DNA of 64,000 nucleotides from Odontocerum albicorne (lineage: Eukaryota; Arthropoda; Insecta; Trichoptera; Odontoceridae), in the NCBI GenBank assembly GCA_949825065.1, contig OX463842.1, positions 8,591,716-8,655,715 on the forward strand, read 5' to 3'. The notes beneath the pieces were generated by a model. It did no database searches and was not told the DNA's origin. It saw only the letters and a list, made by a program, of their open reading frames with translations. Below, piece after piece: positions 1 through 10,159 of this stretch (positions are counted from its first letter, which is position 1; each line of letters starts with the position of its first letter). A program made the translations under genes and the position numbers.

Positions 1-508
1 AAATACTTTCATTTAGCAGGTTTTGATACTGTCTGGTATATGTTACTAAATATTATTTCTGAATCCTTAAAAGTTAAATTTAAGGTCAAAATAAGGTTGT
101 GTTAATATAAACATATAAAACTTAATGTAAATTCACAAAAATTAAATAATGTAATTACTAAAACTTACACAAAAAGGTTTTGTTCTGATTTTTTTATTAT
201 ACCTATGAAGTTATCCTAAATGTGCAGTATTTCTAAAAATGAAACGTAAAATTTTTTTCATTGTCTGATTTATTTATATTGCATGTCCAGAATATTTGGA
301 AAATGTACTTACCTAAACTATCGTTATTTTGAGAATGGCATTTTTTTGTAATTTATACTAACCTATAACAAGTCCTACTTCACGTTTCCAGACACTGACA
401 AATTGTGGGAGTCTCAGTCTAGTTAGAGGACACTTGACTCCTTAATTGGATATTGTGACGAAATTTCCAATTTCCAACAATATCATTGAAAGACTTCCTT
501 CATTAGAG
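1..508. other. AT-rich stretch, no gene seen
   Basis: No ORF or element boundary is recognisable. Bases about 14-42 resemble 28841-28870, the upstream end of a LINE-A copy on the minus strand, so the left edge may be a decayed LINE-A piece. Confidence 0.4.
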
Positions 509-960
509 TCATCGACGGATTTTCAACAATATAAGGCATATTCCATGGACGGTAAGGTGAACTAATGCCTCCACTTTCGAATAACTGAAAATCACAGACA
601 GATTATTGAAAATATACCTACGAGTTCTCGATTCTTTGGAAACATTGCTCGTGGCCATGAAGACAGTTTGACGAGGTTTTTGGTCACTGGAAACGTGGCT
701 GGATGACGTTTGGCAACGTAAAAATAATGACAATGTAAATTCGTAAAAGGTAAGATAAATTTGAGAAGATCTAGAAAAATGTGGCACGATCAAATTAATC
801 CAATTCTGGAAGATTGAAGAGAGGAGACCGACGAGGTAAATGGACGTGAGAGAAGGGAAAAATGTGTACCAGTATAGAATAAAGTAAAGATCTGCTCTCT
901 CTATCTACCTAATAGGGGCATGGCGTGATGGTTATGATGATAATATACACATTACATTAA
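509..960 (+). pseudogene. LINE-B remnant, reverse-transcriptase C-terminal region and 3' tail
   Basis: The plus strand reads, with stops and frameshifts, through the post-RT C-terminal region of a LINE. The order is an Arg-Trp-Arg-Lys start, a block like 'VLRIPWTVR', then a stretch resembling the 'GHIARG' region of these proteins. The same segment occurs in reverse at 2045-2514, 46565-47700 and 54524-54864. The 3' end runs into GATG/ATGATGAT repeats near 925-950, as in the other copies, which fits a LINE with a short microsatellite tail. It is 5'-truncated and not translatable. The clade (RTE- or CR1-like) cannot be decided from this fragment. Confidence 0.65.
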
Positions 961-1083
961 AAAAAATCTTTAAACAATGTCCTTAAATGTGCAATAGACC
1001 AGGTACTGATTAGAAAACACATAAAATTACTTCCAATTAACAGAATCAAGGAAAAAGGAATTGCCCTTTTCTGTTGCACAATT

Positions 1084-1345
1084 TTAATAATGTATCATAA
1101 ATAATATACTGATGTGTTGAAGCGATGGGGACGACAGAGAAGAAGGTTTTAGAACGAACACGTATGAAGAATGGCGGAACCAAGAGCCGTAAGAATGGCC
1201 AGGGACAGTATCCCCCAAGCAAGTAGGACGACCTCCCAAAAGATGGAAAGACAGCTGGCAGTTGACGTCACAAGAGGTAAACGATGATGCAGGACCATAA
1301 CAGGCCAACAGGCCTAAAAAAAGAGGAAGAAGATGTGTTGAGGCG
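1084..1345 (+). pseudogene. LINE-D 3' end remnant
   Basis: The plus strand encodes a broken version of the LINE C-terminus 'GRPPKRWKDSWQ' followed by a stop-containing tail and a GAAGAAG-rich 3' end (about 1310-1333). The matching segment at 44640-44880 reads 'GRPPKRWRDSW' and also ends in AAGAAGAAG. This basic, Trp-containing motif is typical of the very C-terminus of arthropod LINE polyproteins. The ORF on the opposite strand here is a shadow. Confidence 0.6.
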
Positions 1346-1399
1346 ATATGTTGAGCTTAAGGATGATGTGTTAAATAAGATGGAAAAGGAGCTCTGAGA

Positions 1400-1680
1400 T
1401 TGTATCATGGTATGACATGTATAGTAGAAAGAATAAATGAAGAAATACTAACAAAACAAATATGCAGTTCAAAAGTGGGTAGAAAGCGTGATAGAGGAAG
1501 ACCGAGGAAAGATAAGTTGGATCAAGTGAATGATATTTTGAAGGAAGGAAACTTAAAAAGTCATTAAATAAGAAGGTATATGGATTTCGAAGAGGCGAAG
1601 GATATTTTTCGAGATGGGAAAATCTGGAACTCTGACCTCTCTTCCAGCCCCGATAGGGAAATGGTGTGATAGTAGGTATG
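1400..1680 (+). pseudogene. LINE-A 3' end remnant
   Basis: The translation shows the conserved tail 'RGRPRKDKLDQVNDILKEG', then a stop and an 'EEAKDIFRDGKIWNS' block, then a poorly conserved tail near 'gatagggaaatggtgtg'. The same tail recurs at 24591-24870, 33540-33780 and 59440-59590 on the plus strand, and on the minus strand at 3895, 27535, 28375 and 52880. It is the last part of a LINE ORF2 plus the beginning of its 3' UTR. The copy is truncated at 5' and carries stops. Confidence 0.65.
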
Positions 1681-1734
1681 CGTGTATAATTAATAATAAT
1701 ACCTTTTATAAGCTTTCGCGGTTCTTTACGTCAG

Positions 1735-1955
1735 TTGTATACGGTCTTTCGAAGTGTTGTACCGCATGGTTTGGTTTTTGAAACCGACATTTCGAAAACG
1801 TTGTAGTTTTTATCTTCAGGTCTTGATTGTAGTCAGCTTCGCCCAAAACAACTTCAGGAAGTTGAATATCAATAAGCCTTCAAGATGAAAACTGCAACGT
1901 TTTCGAAAAGTCGACATCATAAACCAAACCACAAAGATCGTATCCAACTAATAGT
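1735..1955. repeat. Family-2 foldback (inverted-repeat) element
   Basis: The left arm (about 1763-1825) and right arm (about 1882-1945) are imperfect reverse complements of about 60 bp around a roughly 55-bp spacer. Both arms contain the core ACGTTTTCGAAAA and a CTTCAG/CTTGAAG block. A relative lies at 11500-11690. The sequence beside the left arm (1703-1740) resembles the 33-bp repeat at 11143. The arms resemble, in layout, the Penelope-derived foldbacks elsewhere in the window but differ in sequence. Confidence 0.6.
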
Positions 1956-2044
1956 ACATTTTCATTGTATAATTAATAATATTTATAATATTTCCAAGAA
2001 TATCGAAAATAAAAACATTTTAGATATCACGACGTAAGGAGAGT

Positions 2045-2514
2045 AATCGTGTATCCCTTCTACATCACCCTGTCGTGTAGCTCATGACTGAACATCGTGA
2101 CTTCCATGATAGCCTCCGACGACTCCCCTCCATCCATCCCTGCACTCCGCGGCTCGAAGGGCAGTTATCAAGGGTAGTTCAGTTGCTTATCTCACTTGAT
2201 CAGTCCAACACATTGGTATTATTCCTCTTGTGCGTCCTCCTTTCACGTCTCTAGTAACCACAGACCTCTCCAAACTGTCTCCTTGGCCACGAGCTATGTG
2301 CGCAAAGAATCGGAGGACTCATCGATGGCATACTGTCGACAATCTGTCGGTGATTCTCAGTTCTTCGAGAATTGAGACGTTAGTTCGCCTTGCTGCCCAT
2401 GGAATTCGTAACATCCTTCTCCAGCACCACATTTTATGCATCTGTTCTACGACTGTCACTCGCTCTCATAATTAAAGTCTCCGCGTTATTCTTGAATATT
2501 ACGAAAACGAGAGC
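2045..2514 (-). pseudogene. LINE-B remnant, C-terminal region
   Basis: The reverse complement carries the LINE-B C-terminal region. The segment 2340-2440 on the minus strand matches the 'RIPWTARRTN' region better preserved at 47399-47700. The 3' end lies at the left, near 2060, beside the string 'tgtcgtgtagctcatgac' shared with 46577 and, slightly diverged, 54535. The piece is 5'-truncated and stop-interrupted. The plus-strand 81-codon ORF over it is a shadow. Confidence 0.65.
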
Positions 2515-2518
2515 TTAA

Positions 2519-2918
2519 CACTTGCCACCCTATGATGGATAGCGAGTGACCAGGACTTATATTTTATTTATTTTCTCCAAATATACTGATTGCAGGGTCT
2601 TCATACTTTATATATTCTTCATCAAAACTTTTATGATGTCATTATGAAATAAAAACATTTATAAATATCAACAGAAATAAATATTTTGTACTAAATCGAG
2701 AATCGGCGGTAGCGTCGATGTATGCCAGACACCAGTGCATGACTCATTCTTAGTGTATTATTATTGTTTATCCGGTATGTTCTATCTTACAGTTACTCTT
2801 TTTATGATAAATATACGAGTATATTTGTTACATTTTTCTTTATTACGAGTATTTTATTTTCAAAAAAAAAAAAAAATTGAGGTGGCAGGCGGATTTTTTT
2901 AGCACAGCAAAGCAAGTG
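2519..2918. mobile_element. TTAA-target MITE (piggyBac-type), 400 bp
   Basis: The element is bounded by TTAA at 2515-2518 and 2919-2922. The ends are short inverted repeats: CACTTGC at left and GCAAGTG at right. The right inner sequence 'GCGGATTTTTTTAGCACAG' is also found just inside the right end of the 24005-24586 element, which links the two. No transposase is encoded. TTAA duplication with short terminal repeats is the signature of the piggyBac superfamily. The superfamily assignment is inferred from ends only. Confidence 0.6.
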
Positions 2919-2929
2919 TTAACTAGGTA

Positions 2930-3890
2930 GTTTTCATTTTGGTGGTGATAGTTCTTCTCTTCTAGCTTTGGCATCGCATTATTTGGCTATTCCTGTTTTA
3001 TTTTTCCCCACTGCCTCGCATCCTCCATTGTTGGTTATACTGGAGCCTAAGTAAATATCCTTTCGTACCCGCCTCCAAACTTCGCAAATGATCATTCTAA
3101 AAATAACCATCGTGTTACTAAGTACTGAAAGTGAATGTTTCATTTCTGTTTCCCTACCAACGGGCACACTCTCTTTCATATCCACGAAATCCAATACATC
3201 AATAATTACCAAGCAACTGACATTAATTTTTCAAAACAAAATTTCACCCTAATGGTGTTTTGGCAATTTTCCCTCGGGGTGGTCGGACGGTCGGAAAAAT
3301 TGGACGAAACCAAATGAATTCATACATTATTGACAGGGGGCCCATTTGCTATTAGGGGTGGACTTTTTTTTAATGTCCACGTGACACAGTTGTTTTTGTG
3401 TACATAATATACCTGCCTTCCTTTCTGATACTTATTGATTGCCATTACTGGGCCTTCCTATTTGTCTACCTACTCCATAATGGACACACTACTGAAATCG
3501 CCCACTTCCATACTTACATATATATGTACAACACGCATTGTGTAGAGCCTCCACTTTATGTATTATATAGGAAGGGATACTTTTTTGTCAAATCATTTTG
3601 AGTTTCATGAACCTTAATTTACATTACATTATGAAAAGTAATAAATAATGTCTGGAAGTTTATAGATAAACAAATTCTATCGAAACGCGTGTCTTATGAA
3701 AATTTTCGGAATAACGGTGTACGAAAATAATAGGGTACAATAGGAATGAATATTTAGAGGAGGATATTTCAAGAATATTAATCCATTTTTTATATATTAT
3801 GCTATACATGAATTTGTCCTTTTTTCAGAATATCTAAAGTTTTTTGTAGGAAATAATGCCAATGGTTATCTTATACAAACCTATACATAC
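2930..3890. other. No recognisable gene
   Basis: AT-rich DNA with several short ORFs (at most 77 codons) in both strands, none with a recognisable domain. No repeat boundary was found. Confidence 0.4.
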
Positions 3891-3894
3891 TTAC

Positions 3895-4325
3895 ATATCA
3901 TCAAATCATTTCCCTATCCGGGTAGGCAGATAGAATAGAGCGTCAGAAATTCCTAGCTCGATACACATCTTTGCATACAACTTCTGCTATTTCCACTTGA
4001 TTCAACACTGTACATTTGCACTATACCTATATTTTTTTGTTTGTCTTATGTACTTCATTCATTCAGAGTGCTCTTAAACCATCTCAGAGTGCTCTTCTTC
4101 ATCTTATTTAACACTTTTATTGCAATGCAATCTGGCGGGATTATTGCCAGGTGGCAATCTCTTCCAACCAACCAGATCAATCACTTCCAACCAACCAACT
4201 CTTCCATCTTACTCAAAGCATCAATTTTAAGTTCACATGCATCACTAATCACTCCATTTCATATTATGTCATACACTGTTACCCCATGTACTTTTCAAAG
4301 TCCACACATTTACACGTACAACATG
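3895..4325 (-). pseudogene. LINE-A C-terminal remnant with a SINE/LINE-E tail inside
   Basis: The reverse complement gives the LINE-A C-terminal region ('FKNTLR.FKHT'-like segments) and the 3' UTR. It matches 28375-28830 and 52880-53165 base for base over long stretches, for example 'cagagtgctctt'. The interval 4128-4200 is foreign: it matches, in reverse, the SINE-1/LINE-E tail (GGTTGGTTGGAAGAGATTGCC). Part of that tail, the 'tcacttccaaccaaccaa' bases, is repeated. MITE-1 lies immediately to the right. Confidence 0.6.
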
Positions 4326-4331
4326 ATATTA

Positions 4332-4488
4332 CAGTACCCGGTGGTAAATAATACACGTCGTTTGTAGAGCGTCGTCTCTGTCGCACGATGCGCTAATCGC
4401 ATCGTGACTACGATACCGGACTGTTAGCACATCGTGCGATAGAGACGACGCTCTACAAACGATGTGTATTACTTTCCACCAGATACTA
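4332..4488. mobile_element. MITE-1, 157-bp TA-target palindromic MITE
   Basis: TA dinucleotides at 4330-4331 and 4489-4490 flank long inverted repeats. The left end is CAGTACCCGGTGG and the right end CCACCAGATACTA. Almost the whole element is one inverted repeat of about 65-bp arms around a short centre. A filled version is at 50686-51358 and a deleted copy at 5026-5097. TA duplication and CAGT ends suit a Tc1/mariner/pogo-type MITE. It has no coding capacity. Confidence 0.8.
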
Positions 4489-4717
4489 TACGTACTAGTG
4501 CAACATTTTAAAAATCTTTCATCACAGATATTCTCTACATTCAGAATACATTTCTGAGATACATTTATCATCTTCTTAGAATTCCACCTGACATGTTTGA
4601 CTTCGATCTCTTAGTGAATTGTGTCCACCTACTAAACTGTCTGATGAAGTATTATATTTGATTTAATGTTTCTGTGAATATTTCGTCAAAAATACGTGTA
4701 TCGTGAATTTTTTTTTT

Positions 4718-4843
4718 GTAGAAGATACATAATATTTTGTAGAAGATACATAATATTTTGTAGAAGATACATTATATTTTGTAGAAGATACATTATATTT
4801 TGTAGAAGATACATAACATTTTGAAGAAGATACATAATGTTTT
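4718..4843. repeat. 21-bp minisatellite, about 6 copies
   Basis: The unit is TTTTGTAGAAGATACATAATA (21 bp), in about six near-identical copies. Because 21 is divisible by 3 it creates minus-strand ORFs with a 7-residue repeat. These ORFs are by-products of the repeat. Confidence 0.9.
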
Positions 4844-4852
4844 GTTTTATAA

Positions 4853-4920
4853 TTGTTAACTGGTACCAACAAGTACAGAGAATGAATTCCACAAGAATTC
4901 CATACATACTATAGCTCTGC
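4853..4920 (+). pseudogene. LINE-D fragment
   Basis: About 65 bp starting at 'ctggtaccaacaagtacag' match 44673-44735 in the LINE-D C-terminal region, which there reads 'YWYQHVQRMNSARIPYIAL'. The fragment lies directly beside the 21-bp repeat array. Confidence 0.6.
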
Positions 4921-5025
4921 ATGTTACGTTACATTTATTTGAATCGTATAAATGTATACTTTTCAATTTTTATTTTAAGGAACACTTACAAAAAAAAAGG
5001 CGAAGTTAGCCGATTATGGCCGACA

Positions 5026-5097
5026 GTAGAGCGTCGTCTCTGTCATTCATACGCTTTAAGTTTAAGCCCGATGTGTATTACTTTCCGCCGGGTACTG
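5026..5097. mobile_element. MITE-1 copy, internally deleted
   Basis: Left-arm sequence 'tagagcgtcgtctctgtc' is followed by right-arm sequence 'gatgtgtattactttccgcc' and the terminal GGTACTG before TA (5098-5099). The left terminus and the centre are missing. Confidence 0.7.
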
Positions 5098-5277
5098 TAC
5101 AGAAAAATTGATAAGATGATTTTCACACAAAACATCTTCTATAGAAAAAAAAGAATTAAAATCCATATTATCAGTGTTCATCTCATGCACAGTCCCGTCA
5201 TGTCACTAGGTCAGTCGAAATATTATATTACAAATTGTATACAACATATGGAAACAAATAAAATAAGATGCAGTCAA

Positions 5278-5695
5278 TTCAGCCACCATCCTCCTAAACT
5301 CTGACAGTGTTGAACTAAATTCAGCCACCATCCAACTAAACTCTGATAGTATTGAACTAAATTCAGCCACCATCCTCCTAAACTCTGACAGTGTTGAATT
5401 AAATTCAGCCACCGTCCTACTAACTCTGATAGTATTGAACTAAATTCAGCCATCATCCTCCTAAACTCTGACGGTGTTGAACTAAATTCAGCCACCATCC
5501 TACTAAACTCTGATAGTGTTGAACTAAATTCAGCCACCATCCTTCTAAACTCTGACAGTGTTGAACTAAATTCAGCCAACATCCTCCTAAACTCTGACAG
5601 TGTTGAACTAAATTCAGCCACCATCCTTCTAAACTCTGACAGTGTTGAACTAAATTCAGCCACCATCCTCCTGAACTCTGACAGTGTTGAACTTA
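5278..5695. repeat. 42-bp minisatellite, about 10 copies, open on the minus strand
   Basis: The unit is 42 bp, starting 'attcagccaccatcctcct', in about ten copies with scattered point changes. On the minus strand it is open for about 130 codons and encodes a 14-residue repeat of the form MVAEFSSTLSEFRR. One copy is 3 bp shorter, which keeps that frame, and a frame change occurs nearer the right end. No start context, promoter or domain supports translation. Confidence 0.85.
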
Positions 5696-5699
5696 ATAA

Positions 5700-6460
5700 T
5701 ATATGTCCACACCCGAATCATATACCGCATTGAAGTCTAGGTATGTAAATAATTCCAACCACCAAATCAAGTTACCCTTTGCATGATATCCAATATGATC
5801 CTCATAATATTACAAGTAGGCAAAATTCACATAAAAACGAAATATCACGTCGACAGTAATATCTTTTTGTATGTCCATATGATCAAACTGCAAATTGCGA
5901 TCACCTTTCCAATAGTCCGGCAAATCCCTTTAGTCCATTTATCGGATGCACAACGCGTAACATTCTCCCCCCTCGCGATAACAGACCGTAGCATAACACT
6001 TTTCGCATCGTTTCACATGGCCAATATCGGATATTTTGACAATCCCATAATGGGGCGTGAAACCAAAACAAAGCTGATCAGGCCATAAAAAAAGGGTCAA
6101 ATTGAAGAGAAAACCTTCAACAGGGATGCCCACCATCCACCATACTCCCTTCAGTCTTCACCCTTGTCGTTATTGAAGAAAGCGATGATCTGTGAAGAAA
6201 TCGTCTACCGGACTTGCACTTGGAATGATATTTCCTACATTTAGGGGATGGTTCGTGGTGGAGGGTACCTTTGAAATTCTTCTGTTTAATTTCACTGTTA
6301 TGTGTTTTTTTTTGCGATTAGAGTTTTGAACTCATATTTTATTATATTACAATGTGCGATATTTTATCGACCATTAAAAAAGGTTACTTAAGTAATATAA
6401 AAAAAACTACTTACATAAATTATAAATATTTACATAAATCATATATCAATAAGCACTACG
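5700..6460. other. No recognisable gene
   Basis: Two overlapping opposite-strand ORFs (5783-6088 plus, 5939-6136 minus) have no recognisable domain. No repeat family from elsewhere in the window was recognised. Confidence 0.4.
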
Positions 6461-6469
6461 CACGTGAGA

Positions 6470-6800
6470 CTTTAGAACCAGTTGCAAATAATGTTAGACT
6501 CGCTCCGTCATTGGTATGTTTTAAAACGTCTTAGTTCAAAGCAGGGTTTCATTCGTGATTCTTTTTTCCTCTCCACCGTCCCTTCCTTTTCCTGTGATTG
6601 GTGATATCTCACTTTTATTTTTACTATTTATATTTGTCATAAATATTGTAAAGGTGAATAATCATTGGTGTATTTTTGCGGCCGTGTAATTTCCTTTATT
6701 TCATTTTATCTGGTTGGCTGGAAGAGATTGCAGCCTGGCAATAAGGCAGGCAGATATTTTGACAATTAAATTTTAAATACATAAATTAATAAATAATAAT
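6470..6800 (+). pseudogene. LINE-E 3' end remnant
   Basis: This matches the last codons and 3' UTR of the LINE-E copy at 10160-10945. It has 'agactcgctccgtc', the pyrimidine-rich 'ctctccacc...ccttccttttcc' block, 'gatatctcacttt', and finally the shared LINE/SINE tail 'ggttggctggaagagattg' at about 6711. It ends in a TAAAT-rich tail near 6790. The coding part is a few dozen codons and is broken. Confidence 0.7.
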
Positions 6801-7235
6801 TCTGTCGAAGCTAATACGGAAAACTTTAATATATCGTACTTGAGACGGTTTCGTATTGTATAATCAACTGTGTATATGGTATTTGTAAATTCTTATATTT
6901 TTTAAATCAATTTGAATTGTGTACTTGTTTATTTATATATTATTTTAGTTATTTTATTATGTTGAAATATATCTTTATTTTGTTTCATTAAATTACTTTT
7001 AATTGTTTTTTTTTAAGATTATTTATCTTTATTAATGAAAATAGAAAAAAAAATGTCTTAAATGATTATATATAACATACAAGTATTAGTGAATTTCGTA
7101 TTTTAGGTTAGTTGAGTATAAATATTAGGTATGTTAATTAGTAAAAATAAATTGAATAAAGTATATAATTAAAATTAAGTCACGATATTTAAAGGTTTTA
7201 AAAAAAATATCGAGATTCAGAAGTGTTAAAAAATT
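6800..7235. other. AT-rich, no gene seen
   Basis: Very AT-rich stretch with A and T runs. No ORF or repeat family was recognised. Confidence 0.4.
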
Positions 7236-7312
7236 CTTCTTCTTCTTGATGTGCCCTGTCAGGTCCCCCCGACGTTGGCAATCACTCTGGCGAAGGCTTC
7301 TGGAAGGTTAAA
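7236..7312 (-). pseudogene. LINE 3'-terminal fragment
   Basis: The reverse complement encodes a 'FARVIANVGGT' stretch, a stop, then 'GTSRRRR' with a (GAA)n tail at the 3' end (7236-7250). This is the kind of C-terminus and trinucleotide tail seen on the LINE-C and LINE-D type elements here. Only about 70 bp remain. Confidence 0.45.
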
Positions 7313-7319
7313 AAATTAA

Positions 7320-7914
7320 GAAAATTAAAAAAAATATTTGAAAATATCACCAGCACTAAGCTAAAAATCTGAAGTTAAAATCGTATAACTTATTTCACAT
7401 TTTGTGAAACAAAAGCTTCTATTAAACTTAATGACTGAAATTCTAAGATTTCATTTAAATCGTATTTGACAATATTTTATTTAACGTGCCACCATTGGAT
7501 TGCCGCTTGAAAAATGAAAATAAACTGGCATCCCTTTGTCCCTATCTGACACCATTCAATAAATTCTGCTTTGTTTTTTTTATATCAGCCTACAAGTTGG
7601 CGCTCTGGATGCAATTTCACCCTTCCCCCTCACGTGTAAGGGTAGCTATATATCATAGAAAGCTCATATGTCAAATATAAAACAACGGTTATGAAGAGAA
7701 ATGTATGAAACTCAATATGTTTCCTGTAGATATGCATTTATTGCATTGTATTCTCCATTCAACTGTGAAATATTTTTTGCGTGATATAAATTCTACCTCT
7801 CTACCCGTTTTCATTTAAAGAAAAGAAAGTATTGATAGGCAACTAATGGTAAATATTTATTAGAGAAATATACGCCACTTATCTGTATTTTATTAACCAT
7901 GCAAACATAAAGTA
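7320..7914. other. No recognisable gene
   Basis: AT-rich; the one 64-codon ORF (7486-7680) has no recognisable domain. Confidence 0.4.
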
Positions 7915-7993
7915 CAATCTAATCTAATCTAATCTAATCCAATCAAATCTAATCCAATCTAATCTAGTCTAATCTAACCTAACATAACCTAAT
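7915..7993. repeat. (TCTAA)n pentanucleotide tract grading into CCTAA units
   Basis: About 12 pentamers of TCTAA, with TCCAA and TCAAA variants, end in 'ctaacctaacataacctaa'. The final units equal the complement of the arthropod telomere repeat TTAGG, but the bulk is TTAGA. Confidence 0.8.
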
Positions 7994-8306
7994 TAATTAC
8001 TGAATGTTCATTTTTAATAGGTGAACATTTAGTGAATGTTCAATCGTACATGAAATATGAAATATCAACACAAAATCAGCACAATTCAGAATACATATGG
8101 CGCATGAAACTTCTCATGTATGAATGAATGAATAAATTAACATCCACAACCCGTGACAAGTATAATAGAAGACATAATCCATAGTGGTTGAGCAGGGTAC
8201 TAATGTATACTTCAACACTAAAAGGAAACAAGACTCAAATATAATCAATCAAATAAAACAAAAACATGATTCAATTACAAAAAAAAACACATAGGACAAA
8301 ATTTAA

Positions 8307-8507
8307 ATGGAACAACCAGTCACCCAGTCAAGACCTAAGATTGAAGAAATGTCGGAGAAGGACTCTTCTGAACCCAACAACATCAACATCAAAAATATCC
8401 ACCAAATCAAACAAGAGATTATCCAATGTTTCATTTTCACGATCAATGAATTACAACGTGAAACTGTCGTTATCAAATCGCTATTGATACATTTGAATCG
8501 TAAATGA
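8307..8507 (+). CDS. Small ORF conserved in a second diverged copy; unrecognised
   Basis: A 66-codon ORF with an ATG start encodes a charged, Asn/Ile-rich peptide beginning MEQPVTQSRPKIEEMSEKD. The middle contains 'NNINIKNIHQIKQEI', which looks amphipathic. A second copy starts at 63669. There the corresponding segment reads AKIQETPEKDPPEVNNIHIK after a small indel, so roughly two thirds of about 25 residues are identical. Upstream bases also match weakly ('cagaatacatatggcgcatg' near 8090 against 63570-63595). It is most simply the 5' end of an unknown retroelement ORF1, or an exon of a duplicated gene. No known domain was recognised. Confidence 0.35.
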   Translation: MEQPVTQSRPKIEEMSEKDSSEPNNINIKNIHQIKQEIIQCFIFTINELQRETVVIKSLLIHLNRK

Positions 8508-8984
8508 TCCATTTGTTTCTAGCAGGAGTTTGGATACCTCTTTGAACCAATATATATGTCTTTAAAGACATTGCAAATAATCTAAGAAAGAAACATGAAA
8601 TAAAATATACATCGCTTTTCCGAAAGTAAGAAGATGGGTGTAGTTCAACAACGTGGGAGCCGTAGTCTAACGTTTAGTATTCACATTAAGTAAGCGGGTG
8701 CCCCATGTTCGATTCTTAGCGGATTCATTTCCGAACTGGTTTAATCTTAGACCATATTACACCTGAATTTATAGTTTTCCCTTTCTCATTAGCTTATATA
8801 CTTATCATTCGATTTAATAGCGCTACTAAAGCAACATAAAATAGCGCTGTATAAATCTGCCTAATAAAAGACTGCATCAGGTTAAATTTTCCTATCGTGT
8901 TGGAAGTCTGATATACTCGTATTTGCCTTTCGGAAAATTGGATTTGATCTGTTTAGATTGTGTGCTTGTTGCAGTGCATTAGTT

Positions 8985-9345
8985 TATCGTCGTCGTGACT
9001 GTGCCTCGTAGTCGAATATCCCCTCGCCATTCCAAAGTTAATTCAGCTGGAAAGCGAACCTGTGGGGTGGAAATGTCTTTTTTTTTAATAGAGTGAGCCG
9101 TTGCACATCAGCAAACTCACCGGCCACACTGATTTTTTGGATCCAATAACATAACGAATTAAGAAGATCGGAGCACACCGAAATGTTTTTTTTTTCGACT
9201 TTTATAAAGAATATATATGACCGAAGTCATAGGTATCCTTACATTCCCGAATATGGGGTCATTCAAGGGGAGAAGCACAGCGTGGGATTCAAACTGACGA
9301 CCTTCCGCATGAAAGTCCAATGCGTTACCGCGCAGACATGCATAG
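8985..9345 (-). mobile_element. SINE-2 copy (tRNA-like head plus conserved body)
   Basis: On the minus strand a tRNA-like head (about 9345-9280) has an A-box-like 'gcgcggtaacgcattgg' and a B-box-like 'gtttgaatcc'. It is followed by a body ending 'cactgatt...ggccggtgagtttgc' and 'ggttcgctttccagctg'. The body matches 44900-45135 and 60470-60780, and the heads match 44466-44540 and 60375-60410. RNA-polymerase-III promoter function is inferred from the box-like motifs only. Confidence 0.5.
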
Positions 9346-9349
9346 GTTT

Positions 9350-9930
9350 ATATACAACTAACCAATATACACATAGGAGTCTTCGAACCACAGGATGGTT
9401 GACTGTCATACTCTTTCGTGAGATATTTAATTCAATAAGAGATCTCAGTTAATCGTGGTTGGGATATCGAGATGTTTATTAATATCGGAATATCAAATAT
9501 CAAAAGTCTGAACTGGTCGTGAATTTGTAAGTTCGTCGTTTTGGTACATTAGGTTGTGGGAACATTAAATGAAATTAACGATCTATGAAAAATCGTGAAT
9601 AGAATTGAGAATGAGAAAAATACAAAACAAAAAAATTAAGAACAGATAAACAGTCTTGTTACATTTCTGAATCACTATGATTAACTATAGTATGTTTCCA
9701 TTTTGAGGTAAGGCAGGTTTCACCGTTTACTTGGAATGCTAACTTATAAAAAAAATAATCAGAATAATGGGAAAACACTGGTTATTGTTTATGAGAAAAT
9801 CGCCTGGCGTAATTTTGAGCAAATCCATAATTAATGAAATACAAAAATAAAGCACTTAGTTTTGTTTTCTATCACTATATTTTTAACATTTCAGTATGCG
9901 CATTTGTCTTCCTTAGGCGAGTTAAGTAAA
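9350..9930. other. No recognisable gene
   Basis: AT-rich, with only short ORFs and no recognised repeat family. Confidence 0.4.
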
Positions 9931-9935
9931 CTAAA

Positions 9936-10142
9936 TTACTTGTTAGTTACTCTTTTGATCTCAAAATATTTCTCGTCTCTATTTCCATACATTTCCATCA
10001 TAATCCCTATTCTGTCTATGTTATTGGATTCGAAAATCTTTGATTTCTTATTAAAGGCGAGTTTTGCATGATAGATACGAATGTCAACCTCTCTTTTTTT
10101 TTGTACGGCTATCCCATGTGATCTTGCCTCCAAAATAGACAA
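9936..10142 (-). pseudogene. LINE-C remnant (post-RT region)
   Basis: The minus strand reads 'HAKLAFNKKSKIFESNNID', closely matching 'QARVAFNKKSKIFESPNID' in the LINE-C copy at 61240-61720. This segment lies just upstream of the conserved 'LLYGCETW' region of LINE ORF2 proteins. Downstream the match ends and the reading frame becomes unrelated. The fragment covers a few tens of residues. Confidence 0.65.
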
Positions 10143-10159
10143 ACTCTTTTACGTTATAA

